Assembly (NCBI GenBank): GCA_905221605.1
Contig: CAJNDS010002555.1
Span: forward strand, 226,001 to 290,000
Length of the DNA: 64,000 bases
Direction of reading: 5' to 3'
Source: Symbiodinium natans
Taxonomy: Eukaryota > Sar > Dinophyceae > Suessiales > Symbiodiniaceae
In this document: positions 24,637 to 37,400 of the stretch, piece after piece
Numbering within the stretch: the stretch's first letter is position 1
How the letters are laid out: each line of letters opens with the position of its first letter
The notes under the pieces: generated by a model
Database searches by the model: none
What the model was told of the DNA's origin: nothing
The model's input: the letters and a program-made list of their open reading frames with translations, nothing else
Position numbers and translations under genes: made by a program

Positions 24637-27600
24637 TATCCATCCTTCTCAATACACCCTAAAGAAACCCTATGAACCCATAGCAACTCAAGCTTTCAAA
24701 GGGCTCCCAGACCCCCACAAGGCCAGATGACGGCTTTGCTGGCTGTGGTCCAGAAGCTTTGAGGGGATTTGGAATGCGTTTTTGTAGTTCCATGGGCCCT
24801 ATTTCCTTTAACCCTCTACAACCTTATGAAGAACCCTGGATAACTCTGAAAGCCTGTAGGAATTTTATTCTTGTGTGGCGACCCCCTCCTGCCCCAACCC
24901 TCAAACCCCTAAACCCCTAAACCCCTAAACCCCTAAACCCCTAAACCCCTAAACCCCTAAACCCCTAAACCCCTAAACCCCTAAACCCCTAAACCCCTAA
25001 ACCCCTAAACCCCTAAACCCCTCACCCCTACACCCCTAAACCCTAAACCCTAAACCCCTAACCCCAACCCCTAAACCCCCAAACCCCCTGAACCCTAAAC
25101 CCTAAACCCCTAAACCCCTAAACCCTAAACCTAAACCCCTAAACCCCTAACCCCTAAAACCCCTAAACCCCTAAACCCCTAAACCCCTAAACCCCTAAAC
25201 CCCTAAACCCCTAAACCCCTAAACCCTTAACCCTAAACCCGAAACCCCTGGAGGAAGCTGGAAGTCCTCGAGGAGAAGATTGACGACATACCGGTGGCTG
25301 TGCAGGAGTCCCGGTTCCAGGACCACGGTTTATAGGGTTTAGGGTTTAGGGTCTAGGGTTTAGGGTCACTTAGTTTTTAACAAGGATTTTCGGGTCTAGG
25401 GAGCATAACCTTGCTTCAACATTTTTTGGGGTTCTTAGGGCCTAGGGAGGATAACAGAGTTTAGGGCTTCGGGCTTAGGGTTTAAGGTTTAGGGCTTGTG
25501 GCTTGGAGATCTTAGAATTTAGGGTTTAACCCCCTGAAGCTTCAGAGCTCTCTTCCGGCGTCCAGGACTTCATCTACGAGTTTGAGAAGCTGACGCTCGC
25601 ACTCACGCAGCTCTTCCACGAAGTTGAGGCAAGCGGAGCACTTAGAAACCCCCTAAACTCTAAACCCTAAACCCTGTTATCGTCGACCTGAGCTCTGTGG
25701 CCGATGTCCCTGAATGTGCCTGGGAAATGCTATGGAACTATGGAATCGCATTTGTGTCGTGTAACGGGGATTACAGCTGTCAGCCCCCCTCCCGCCCCAC
25801 CCTCCGCCCCCCCAAAAAAAGATAAAAGAAGAATCTTGAACCTATACTATATGCCAGAAACCCTAACTCCACACCTTGCTTTCAAGCAGGCATGTTGTTG
25901 ACCCTTCTGGTACAGTGGGAAAAGCCCCCGCTTGGAGGTTCATGGTACTTATTAACCAATCATAACTGTACTTATAGGCCACTTGTGAGTGCCCTGATGT
26001 GGTTATAATTGGGTTATAAGTACAGTATAGTACAGTTAGTATTGGGTTTATAAGTTCCCTGACCTCCAAGCAAGCGCAGCGCTGTAGCCGGAGGCCTTCT
26101 CCGCCAAGAGGCGCTCAGACTTGGAACACATGAAAACCACGCAGCTCTCCTTCCGGTCTTGTGGCAGTCAGAGTCTTGGGCTACGAGCAATGAAAGGCTT
26201 TATGGTTTGGGGTTTAAGGTTTGGGGTTTAGGGTTTGGGTTTAGGGTTTAGGGTTTAGGGTTTAGGGGTCCTAGATGCATCTCACACGTCTGAAGAAGAA
26301 GTGGAGCAGGGTCCCAGTGCAGAGTCCTACTGATGAATTTTGTCTTGAAAGAGGCCTCTGCCTCTCCTTTCGGAAGGTTCGAAACTTGCTTTCCATGAAC
26401 CTTGATCCCTAATCTCACAGAACCCGAATACCCCCCCTCCCCCCCCTTCCCGCTTAAACCCGAATCCTGCAGGCCCTATGAGGGCCCCCCCCCTAGGCCT
26501 TAAACCCTGAACCCAACTACCTATGAGCCTTCTGCGTTCTCTGAGGTCTCTGAGTTTCAAAGCGTGTTCCTCCAGCCCCCCCCCCGCCTCCGCCTGCGAG
26601 CGCCGCTCCCCTCCCCCCCAGCCATACTTGGCATGAAAACGCTCTGGAGAACTAAGGATCGAAGATGTGCGACTCGGCTGCCAGGTCTTGCAGAGTTTAT
26701 GGTTTGAGGGGTTTCGGTTTTACCCTATGAAAACTGGGCACGCGGAGCCGCAAAACCCTCAAAGTCCTAAACAGCCTAAACCCTCAACACCAAAAAGCAC
26801 CCTGAACACCTAAACACACCCTAACACGCCCTGAACACCCCAAGCGCCCCAAACCCTAAAAACCCCAAAACACCCTAAAAGCACCCCAACCGCCCCCTAC
26901 CTAAATCACGAACCTCGCAGCGCGTCGCGCTCAGGATCCAGGCGACTAAGGCCGTGAAGGAGTCCTCTGCTGAAGCTGTCCGAGTTCCTTGCTGTTGATT
27001 AGTATGGAATGGGGAAATAATGGAAATTACCCCTTGTCCCCTACATACCCTTTAAGGGACTATACATGGCACCTTAATCCTACTGACCAACAGTAAGGTG
27101 CTGCAGGCCTCCTTCAAGGAGGCGGTGCTTCGGTTTGCCGCTGCCTGGGCTTTAAACAGTTTTAGGGGTTCAGGGTGTCTAGAATTCTAGGGCGAGGAGC
27201 TGTCTGTGGCACGGAATCAACAGTGCAGCCCCTACACCCTCCTACAGTACCCCTAAGCCTTAGACCCTGAAACCCCCCTTGCCACCCAACCTTGAACCCT
27301 AACCCCGGCCCGAAACCCTAAACCCTAAACCCTAAACCCGAAACCCTCAACCCTAAACCCCAAACCCCAAACCCAAACCCCAAACGCTAAACCCTCAACC
27401 CTAAACCCCAAACCCCCAACCCTAAACCCCAAACCCTGAATCCCCCCAAAATTCAAGGAAATCGCAATCCTGGCCGTGGACAGCGGATTCTCCAAGATGC
27501 ACTTCGATGCCTTGGCGGACCAGATCGCAGAGGACCTGCAAGCCAACCAAACCGAAAAAGACCTCTTCCTTAGCCGCTGGGGCTCTGACGTTTAGGGCTT

Positions 27601-30600
27601 AGGGTTAAGGGTTGAGGGTTTAGGGTTTAGGAGGGTTGAGGGTTTAGCGTTGAGGGTTTTGGGTTTAGGGTTTAGGCCCAAAGCGCAATGGTAAAAGTCC
27701 TTGCTTGATATCTCCTTTTATTGGCTAAGGGTGTATGGGTTTGGGGTATGTTGAATTCTTCTTCGACTGCTGCTGACCAGCCTAGGCGATGAGAGCCTGC
27801 GAAGTGTCATTCTGGCCGATCAAGAGGCGGCTCGGGCTGATGAAGCGGTTTTAGCTTCCATTGCTTCCTTTGGGGTTGGTCACCCTAAACCCTAAACCCT
27901 AAACCCCAAACCCCAAACCCCAAACCCTAAACCCTAAACCCTAAACCCTAAACCCAAAACCCAAAACCCAAAACCCAAAACCCAAACTAAACCCTAAACC
28001 CTGAACAACCCTGAGCAGCCCTAAACAACCCTGCACAACCCTAAACAACCCTAAACAACCCTAAGCCCGAAACAACCCTAAACTCTAAACCCCTACTTAG
28101 GGCTTAAGGTTTCACAAGGGATTATCATGGCCATTTTTTTGGTTAGGGTCTAGGGTTGAGGGTTTAGGGTCCATCAATCAGAGCACTGACCCCCCATGTC
28201 GGGTGATGACCAGCTAGTCCCGCAAGCCCCAAATGTCCAAAGGGTCAGAGCCCTAAAGGTTCAGGGTTTCTGGGGTTTCGGGTTTCAGGTCTATGGTTTA
28301 GGGTGTGGGGTTTAGGGTTTAGGGTTTAGGGTTTGGGATTTGGGGTTTAGGGCGTTTGGCTTGAGGTTTAGGGTTTCGGGTTTGGGGTTTTAGGGTTTAA
28401 CGCACCAGCCGAGGTCCTCCACGGCAAGGATGTGAAGGACAAGTGCGCCGCGTCTTGCAAGCCGCAGACGGCCACTTGGCAGATGTTGGGAGGAAGAAGC
28501 CCTTTTGTACGGGGTATAAGGAGGGACTCTTAGAAGGGACCCCTAAACTCCCCTGTTTACCCACATCTCACCCCTAGATATACCTGACAAAGGTCCCTCC
28601 TTTAGTCCCTTGACGTTTTAAGCGCCTTCTTTTGGAAGGGAGAGGGGTGGGGTGGGGGGTCAGGGAGTTTAAGTAGGGTGTCGAGCTGAAGTAATAGCCC
28701 TCTTTTGTTCACTAGCTTCCCCAAATTCCTAGGAGGAGAGGGGGGGGGGGGGTGCAGTGCAACCATCCCGTTCGGCTTGGATGTTCCCCCTTATACGAAC
28801 AGCTATTAAGGACTGCTAGTAGAAGGGGGAACATCCCAACCCGAACCCTAAACCCTAAACCCTAAACCCTAAACCCTAAACCCTAAACCCTAAACCCTAA
28901 ACCCTAAACCCTAAACCCTAAACCCTAAACCCTAAACCCTAAACCCTAAACCCTGAAGCCCTTTATGGCTCAGATTGTCGGGGGCCCCGAAGCCTTGGCT
29001 TCCGTTTCAGGTGAACAGCCTCGAGCCCTGCGAGTGTCGCTGAGCTGCAGGCTCAAGGCTTAGGGGGGTTCCGGAGTTTAGGGTTCTTAAACCCTAAACC
29101 CTAAACCCTAAACCCTAAACCCTAAACCCTAAACCCTAAACCCTAAACCCTAAACCCTAAACCCTAAACCCTAAACCCTAAACCCTAAACCCTAAACCCC
29201 AAACCCTAAACCCTAAACCCGAAAGGTTGAGGTCGAAGGGTTTAAGAGTGTAGGAGTTGTTGAACCGTCGTTTCGAGGTGCGAGGGTGCAAGGCTCTAAG
29301 GGTTTAGGGTTTGGGGTTATATATATATATATATTTGTGGGTGTGAGAGTACAAGGGTTTGGGGGTTCAGGGTTTGTCGGGGTTACGGTTTACGCTCTTA
29401 GAAGGGATGTTCATGTTACACGTATAGGGATGTACTTGGGCCCAAACTCGCTACCACAGAGTCCCTTGTGAGTCTAAGTGTCCACTTTGTGGGTACGTTT
29501 ATCCCTCAGGCTTAGGTCGGAGCTTTATCGAGCAGGGCACTGGATTCTGGATTGTGGGGAAGGGCTTCGACGCTCAACCCGAAACTCTAAACCCTCAGGC
29601 CCAAACCCTTTTGGGTAACTATGAGGGTCTGAAGAACTTTCCGGCTACATCCCTTCTTAACACAATAGGGTTCAGGGTTTGGGTGCCGAGGTTTCGGGTT
29701 CGGGTCCCTAAACCCTAAACCCTAAACCCTAAACCCTAAACCCTAAACCCTAAACCCTAAACCCTAAACCCTAAACCCTAAACCCTAAACCCTAAACCCT
29801 AAACCCTAAACCCTAAACCCTAAACCCTAAACCCTAAACCCTAAACCCTAAACCCTAAACCCTAAACCCTAAACCCTAAACCCTAAACCCTAAACCCTAA
29901 ACCCTAAACCCTAAACCCTAAACCCTAAACCCTAAACCCTAAACCCTAAACCCTAAACCCTAAACCCTAACCCTAAACCCTAAACCCTAAACCCCAAACC
30001 CTAAACCCCAACCCTAAACCCCAAACCCCATACCCTAAACCCCAACCCCCAAACCCCCATGAGGGCGCTGCTGAGGCTCGGACGGCAGACACCCCTTGCG
30101 GCAAGTCGCGGCCAAGTACCTCTTCACCCCCGCAGCGGCAGAGGCGCTCCTGAAGTGGGCCAAGACGGCGCTGGACGATGTGCCTCTGAAGTACTCCCTC
30201 AGCCTCAAGGACCTCTGCACATATAGCTAAGAATACGGTAAGATAGAATTTTGTTTTTTCATTGAATGATATAATATACTAGTATAGTCATATAATCATT
30301 CCATACTAAAACAAGGAAAAACAATATTAGAAGAACATATGAGTAAAATACAAGAACATAATGATGTAATCATATAGTAATATGAAAATATTTTTTACCT
30401 ACAAGGACCTCTACATGCAGATCTCCTACATGCAGCGCAAGTTCGTATCCTGGGGGCTGGAGCCGCCGGAGGAGCGCCGCCAGTTCGACGCGGACTGGCA
30501 GCGAGTGGCCTTGGACTTCGAGAACATCCGCAGCTTGGGCTTAGGGTTTGGGGTTTAGGGTTTAGGGTTTAGGGTTTAGGGTGTAGGGTTTAGGGTGTAG

Positions 30601-31077
30601 GGGGACCAAGGTATGAAGTTTTGGGATAGCTCGGGGGCGCAAGAGTTCCCACATTTGGGGCCTCCAACCCCCCACAGCCCCAAAAGCCTTACCGTACACC
30701 CAAAACCTTAAACCCTAAACCCTAAACCCTAAACCCAGAACCCTAAACCCAGAACCCTAAACCTTAAACCCTAAACCCTAAACCCCAAACCCCAAACCCT
30801 AAACCCCAAACCCTAAACCCTAAACCCAAAACCCCAAAGCCCAAAGCCTAAACCCTAAACCCTAAACCCTAAACCCTAAACCCTAAACCCTAAACCCTAA
30901 ACCCTAAACCCTAAACCCTAAACCCTAAACCCTAAACCCCAGGCAAGAGCTACGCGATGGTGGACTCTATGGAGCGCGCGGTCCTGGGAAAGCTGCAGCT
31001 CTCGAGCCGGCTCTTAGACGCCATGGCCACGACGCTGGGTCGTTGTTAAAAATCGTTTTGGGTTTAGGGTTTAGGGT

Positions 31078-31109
<32 letters not shown>

Positions 31110-34100
31110 GATACTTATACCCGATAAGGAGCAGAAATGGTCGTTTTTGAATAACACCCCAACAATGGTGCAGGACCTGGAGCCCGGCGCCCTTGGAGTC
31201 TGGGCAGGGGTTTAGGGTTTAGGGTTTGGGGTTTAGGGTTTAGGGCTTAGGGCTTAGGGTTTAGGGTTTAGGGTTTAGGAGTTAGGGGTTTAGGGTTTAG
31301 GGTTTGGGGTTTGGGGTTTGGGATTTGGGGTTTGGGGTTAAGGGTTTACCCTTGCCGCCCTTCCCCCCTTCCCCCCTTCCCCCCTTCCCCCCCTTCCGCC
31401 CTTCCCCCCTTCCCCCCTTCCCCCCTTCCCCCCCTTCCCCCCCCCCCCTTCCCCCTTTCCCCCCTTCCCCCCTTCCCCCCCTTCCCCCCCCCTTCCCCCC
31501 TCCCCCCTTCCCCCTCCCCCCTTCCCCCCTTCCCCCCCTTCCCCCCTTCCTCCCCCCCCCTCACCCCATTCCCCCCCCCAAGGAGTGTCAGAAGCCAGCG
31601 CTGATGGACCTTGGCGAGTCGGAGCTCTCCAGGTCGGGGGGGCGTTTAGGGTTTGGGGTTTAGGGTTTGAGGTTTAGGGTTTAGGGTTTGGGGTTTGGGG
31701 TTGCGGGGATCGGGGGGGTGTTGCCCTAAACCCTACACCACAACATCAGCTGTTTGGGTTTTTGGGGACACTTCAGGGTTAGGGGTTTTGGGGGGTTTGG
31801 GAAGTTTAGGGTTTGAGGGAAGAAGTTGGTGGGTTCTGTTTTCGGAGGTGTAGGGCTGTGAAGTGTAGAGGCTTCAGGGTCTGGGGTCCTCGAACCCCCA
31901 AGTCCCTAAACCTCCCGAAGCTTGCCACAGGCCCCTTGTCTCCCTGAACTTGCCTGAAGCCGAAAATGCCCTGAACTTGGCCCTCAACGTTACACCCCAA
32001 ACCCTAAACCCTAAACCCTAAACCCTAAACCCTAAACCCTAAACCCTAAACCCTAAACCCTAAACCCTAAACCCTAAACCCTAAACCCTAAACCCTAAAC
32101 CCTAAACCCTAAACCCTAACACCTAAACCCTAAACCCTAAACCCTAAACCCTAAACCCTAAACCCTAAACCCTAAACCCTAAACCCTAAACCCTAAACCC
32201 TAAACCCTAAACCCTAAACCCTAAACCCTAAACCCTAAACCCTAAACCCTAAACCCTAAACCCTAAGGCTGGTTCTTTGGAGCCCCCTGGAGCCGAAGAA
32301 GGGAACCGCGGCCTGGCTGATTCTCCGGCAGCCCTCGAGGCTGCTGCCGCTCGGCGCCCTTGTGTGGCATCTCTTTGGGCTTTTTTCTTCGGGAGTAGGT
32401 AGGGTTTAGGGTTTGGGTTTAGGGTTTAGGGTTTAGGGTTTAGGGTTTAGGGTTTAGGGTTTAGGGTTTAGGGTTTAGGGTTTAGGGTTTAGGGTTTAGG
32501 GTTTAGGTCCGAGCTTCTGCAGCAAGGCACACCTCCGCGCTCTCCTGGGTGCACGACGCCGAGGTGACCGACTGCCGGTCTATCCCGGATGGCTACGGCA
32601 ACCTCGAGGGCCTCATGTGCCTTGGGTGGTTTAGGGTTTAGGGTTTAGGGTTTAGGGTTTAGGGTTTAGGGTTTAGGGTTAGGGTTTAGGGTGAGAAGAC
32701 GAAAAAACGCACTGCTTCTTTCGAGCTTCCCAACTTTGAGGCATGAGTTCTCAGGTGAGCTCCCGGCCCTAAACCCTAAACAGTCAACAGGGGGACTTTG
32801 AGCGGTTTGTTAGCTGAATGAGCTCCGTAAACCCTAGAACCCCCAACCCAAAACAAAAACCCTAAACCCTGAACCCTAAGCCCTAAGCCCTAAACCCAAA
32901 AACCCTAAAGCCCTAAAGCCCTAAAACCCCAAAATCCTAAAACCCCAAACCCTACCCCCCCTCCCCCCGTTCTCCCCCCCCCTTCTCACCCCCCCTTCTC
33001 CCCCCGCCCTTCTGCCCCCCCGCTTCTCCCCTCTCCTTCTCCCCCCCCCCTTCCCCCCCCCTTCTCCCCCCCCTCTCCCCCCCCGCCTGGGCCAAAAAAG
33101 AAGCTGAGGCAGAGCGGCTTCGTCTGTTGGCGCGACGAGAAGGGCTCGGCCCAGGTGCGCGCCTTGTGCGACCCTCGTGGGGTCGGCGACATCGTGAACA
33201 CCTCCGCCCTGAAGCTGGGCAGGGTTTAGGAGGTTTAGGGTTTAGGGGTTAGGGTTTGGGGTTTAGGGTTTAGGGGTTAGGGTTTAGGGGTTAGGGTTTT
33301 AGGGTTCAGGGTTTAGGGTTTAGGGTTTAGGGTCTAGGGGTCTAGGGGTCTAGGGGTTAGGGGTTAGGGTATAGGGTGAACACCCCAGCCCCCTGAAGCT
33401 GGGCGGTGTTAAGGATCCTAAAAGATGTCACCATAATGACGATAACAATAATAATTCAAGCAGCAGATTCATAGGAGACGTAACAAAAACATGAAATAGC
33501 AAATGCATAGCAAGTCATGAGTGATTTATGAGTAGTGGCAGTAACAAGAGATTTCTAGAGTAAGGAGACGCAACCACACTAGATACCCAAAGAGCCCAAG
33601 ACCCCTTTAAAACAAGGGATGTACCTCAAATTGTATGAAGGATCCCTATAATCCAAGGTATATTCCTTTTTTAAACAGTATTGGGCTCTCCACACAGCGG
33701 CAAAACCCAGGAAGTGGGTCTCCGAGGAGAAGTTCGCGCAGTACGGCGCGCAGCATGCGCTGCTAACCCCGATTGCCACTGAGGCTGTTCAGTGGTATAC
33801 TTTTTTTTTGTTGTGTTTTTTTGGGGGTCCTGGTTATGAGGGTTTAGGGATTAGTTTTTAGTTTGTTTTTTACTTTTCTTAATTTCTTTTTCTGGCTTCT
33901 GGGTTCCCTCTATTAGGTAGGTAGCCCAAGAAGTACGTACTGTTTTTCTCTTTGCCCTGGGCCGCTGAAAGCCTTAGGCCACCTCCAAGATCCGCACCAC
34001 GCCGTTGAAGGCCGAGGTGCTGTCCTACTGGGAGACTTGGTCGCCAAAAGAGGGCAGCCTTTGTGTTCGCCTTTTGTTTTTGGTTCTGGGTTCCCTTGTA

Positions 34101-34406
34101 AAGGTAACCCACCTCCAGGAAGGCGTTTAGGAAAGTTTAGGGGTTGGGGTTTGGGGTTTAGGGTCTAGGGTTATTCTTTATGGTTACTCGGCTATATCAG
34201 GAGAGGCAGGTGTCCTTCATCGTGGCGGCGAGCTGCGGCAATGGCAAGCTCGACATGACGGAGGCGAAGCCCTAAACCCTAAACCCTAAACCCTACACCC
34301 TAAATAACCCTCAACCTCAACCCTCAACCCTCAGCCCTCAGCCCTCAGCCCTCAGCCCTCAGCCCTCAGCCCTCAGCCCTCAGCCCTCAGCCCTCAGCCC
34401 TCAGCC

Positions 34407-34438
<32 letters not shown>

Positions 34439-34447
34439 AACCTCACC

Positions 34448-34486
<39 letters not shown>

Positions 34487-37400
34487 AACCCTAAAACCCA
34501 ACCTACACCCTAAAACCCTAAACCCTACACCCTACACCCTAAACCCTACATCCGCCTGCCCTGCCCTCTAGTGCTCTGAAGGTCTAAGCTATTGTCAATG
34601 CATCGAACCTGTGGTCTGCATAGGGATCGTGCTTTATATGCATGTAAATAGAACCCAAAGGTTTAGGGTTTAGGGTCTACCCGAAACCTTGAGCAAAAGT
34701 AGAGTTCTCACATTAGGCTTCTCGAGGAGAGGATAGGAAAAGGCCCCCCCCCCCCCCCCCGCCCCAGTTCGAGAACTGCCCTGCAGGAATGCGATTCGCC
34801 CGGGGAGGGCTGCAAGAAGTGCAAGCTGGTGCCTGGATACGACACCTGGCTGAAGATAGACAGCAGGGTTGAGGATTGAGGGTTCAACCCGGAGCTTGCT
34901 GATGGAGGTGGATACCAAGATTATACGATGGTTTTCTTGGTTTTAGGTTGAGCCACCTGCATACAGTATTTCCAGTCTGCGAACAGACATCAGCCCTTTG
35001 ACCCTACCATGGGCTGGGAAAAGTCGCCCCAAGCCGCATTCGGCAAGGCCTTCTGCAAGCTTGGATTCAACCAGGCACTGGCTCCTATAAGCACGATTCA
35101 TGAATACCGTTGATCCCTAAAAGAGAAGTCCCTATAGAAAGGGGGGGGGATTGGGAGGATATCTAGGAAAACGTTGTAACAAAGTTCCTCGAAGCCGTTG
35201 GGGGGCTTACATGGGGTTTCAGAGGTTTAACGGACCCTCCACCCTAGCCTAGGGTGCAATCAACTCCGCAAGGCCAACGAGCCGTAAGCAACCAGCATGC
35301 CCGAGGAATGCCCGGAGCCTGGCCAAGCATGCCGGGCAGTTTCTTGGCTTCCGGCTTGGGGGGGGGGGGGCACGAGAGACTGGTAGTACTACGGTAGTAC
35401 TAGTAGGATAGCAGCAAGTTCTTGGGGCTCTGGAAGGCCGGCAGCAGCAGGCCCTCGAATTCTCAGCCAAGAAATAAGAAAGCTCCCGAGGTGTGTGGTG
35501 ACCACAAGGCCGTCAAGATGGAGGACTGTGATGACACGGACACTGACAAGAACGACGGCTGCACCCCTTCCTGCCAGCTCGAATATTGCCCCAGGAAGGT
35601 GCTCAGCTTACCGGTCACGCACGCGTCGCGAGACCTTCCCGACCCCTCGCCCGAGCTGGAGCTTTGCGCCAGTCAGTCCAGGGGAAGCTTTGCCTCCCTT
35701 GAGAAGTGCGGCGAGTTCAGCGAGCTGGTCTTCGCAGGCATCAGCTTAGGGTTTTTCCCTAAACCCAAAACCCTAAATCCTAAACCCTAAACCCTAAACC
35801 CGAAATGCAGGCTTCAGCTTAGATGGCCGGTGGATCCGCCACGACGTCCGCCTGGAGGGAACGCTCGGCAGCGCGGGGGCCGGCCCATGGGAGGCCAAAG
35901 CCACAGGATGGCCGACCCTGGGGGCACCCTACAAGCTCTGGAATCTTGGGGTAGCTGAGTGTTACCAATTTGCCTTCTTTTAGGTAGGTTCCCTGATAAA
36001 ACTAGCCAGCCCCCCCCAAAACAGGGTACCCTTGTGATAAGAGGGTTACCGGGCTACCCAGGAATGACGGCCTGTCCTTGTCCGTGACATGCAAGGGTGC
36101 CGACACCATGGAGGGGTGCCTCTTCTGGTGCATGGCTCTCAGCAACTCCTCCGAGTGCGTCCGGCCCTGGCTCGTGCAAACGCATGGCACTGCCAGCCAG
36201 GACATGATTGTATGACCTCTCGTGATGTGTGCAGACACGTGCAGACATGTGCAGACTCTTCTGCTTGGCTTTGCAGTAGCTTTGAGTGTCCACGTCTGCT
36301 CGTGAGCGTCAGGAGGTGTACGCGGAGAAGCTGCTCGTCTACGGCCGCAAGTCCGCGGACTCGACGGACCTGCAAAGCTGCGCCGGCAGCGGCTCGCAGC
36401 TCGTGGTCATGGCATGCGGCGACAGCCACGTCACCGGGAATGAAGAGTGCGACCCCCCGGGGGGTTGCTGTGACTCGGGAGGCCCTCTTGGGATGATTTT
36501 TAAGTTCCCCTTGTTCTATGGCTTTAGGGTATAGGGCTTAGGCCTTAGGGTTTCGCTTCAAAAGGGCCAACCTAGGTGATAACAAATGTAAGCTTGTTGC
36601 CGGATGGCAGTGGCACGATGCTGGATGCACGGCCATTTGCGGGGATGGCGCGGCTTGGGACGCTTTGGAGACCAACTTTTCCGCTTCCGTTACTGCAATT
36701 TCCCAGAATGTCAGATCTCTGAGGGAGGGAGGGCGTGCCAACACCCGCCGGTCCGCCCGCACGCGCCCGCCACGTACAAGCAAGCAAGAAAAAAAGCCCA
36801 AGCAAAGAGCACTTGCTACCAATTGCTGAAGAACCCTGGAAGAGCACAAAAAAGTAATAATCCTTAAATTGCCCTGAACATCTTTTCGGGGGCTCTTAAG
36901 CAAATGATAGCTTAGGGTTTGTAGTGTAGAGGGACCTCTTCCAAGGTGGTCCTCGGGAAGGAAGAGTGCGACCCTCCTGGAGAGGGGTGCACCGCGGATT
37001 GCCAGTGCCTTTTTCGCAAAAGTGCTAGTTTAGGGTTTAGGCTTAGGGTTTAGGGTTTAGGGTTTAGGGGTTAGGGGTTTAGGGGGTTAGCCGACAAGCC
37101 CCAAACCCTAAACCCTGAACCCTAAACCCTAAAACGCCCTAAAATCGAAGCAAAATACCCTAAGCCCTAAACCCTACACCCCAAACCCTCCAGGCTGATG
37201 GAAGGATGGAAGTGGCTCCAAAACAAGGCGGTGCCCATCTGTGGGGACAGCCTCCTCGTGGGGGCAGACCCTTTGACAGACACGAGAATGCTTTAGGGCC
37301 TTTACGGGCTTTATCGAGTTTATTTAGGGTTTAGGGTTTAGGGTTTCGGGCTCAGGGTTTAGCGCAGACAGGGCATGTGAGCCCCAAAAGGCCTGACAGG

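Noticed and set aside
31304-31663. Pro-rich open frames over the C-rich tract at 31.3-31.6 kb
   Set aside because: Simple sequence. The real exon starts at 31583 and is fixed by a direct-repeat junction.
34992-35085. Scavenger-receptor (SRCR) domain
   Set aside because: Only a CKLGF-like match; the rest of the domain and its cysteines are not visible.
36002-36429. Minus-strand open frames of 78-96 codons
   Set aside because: Shadows of + strand Cys-rich exons that continue the DUF4215 array.
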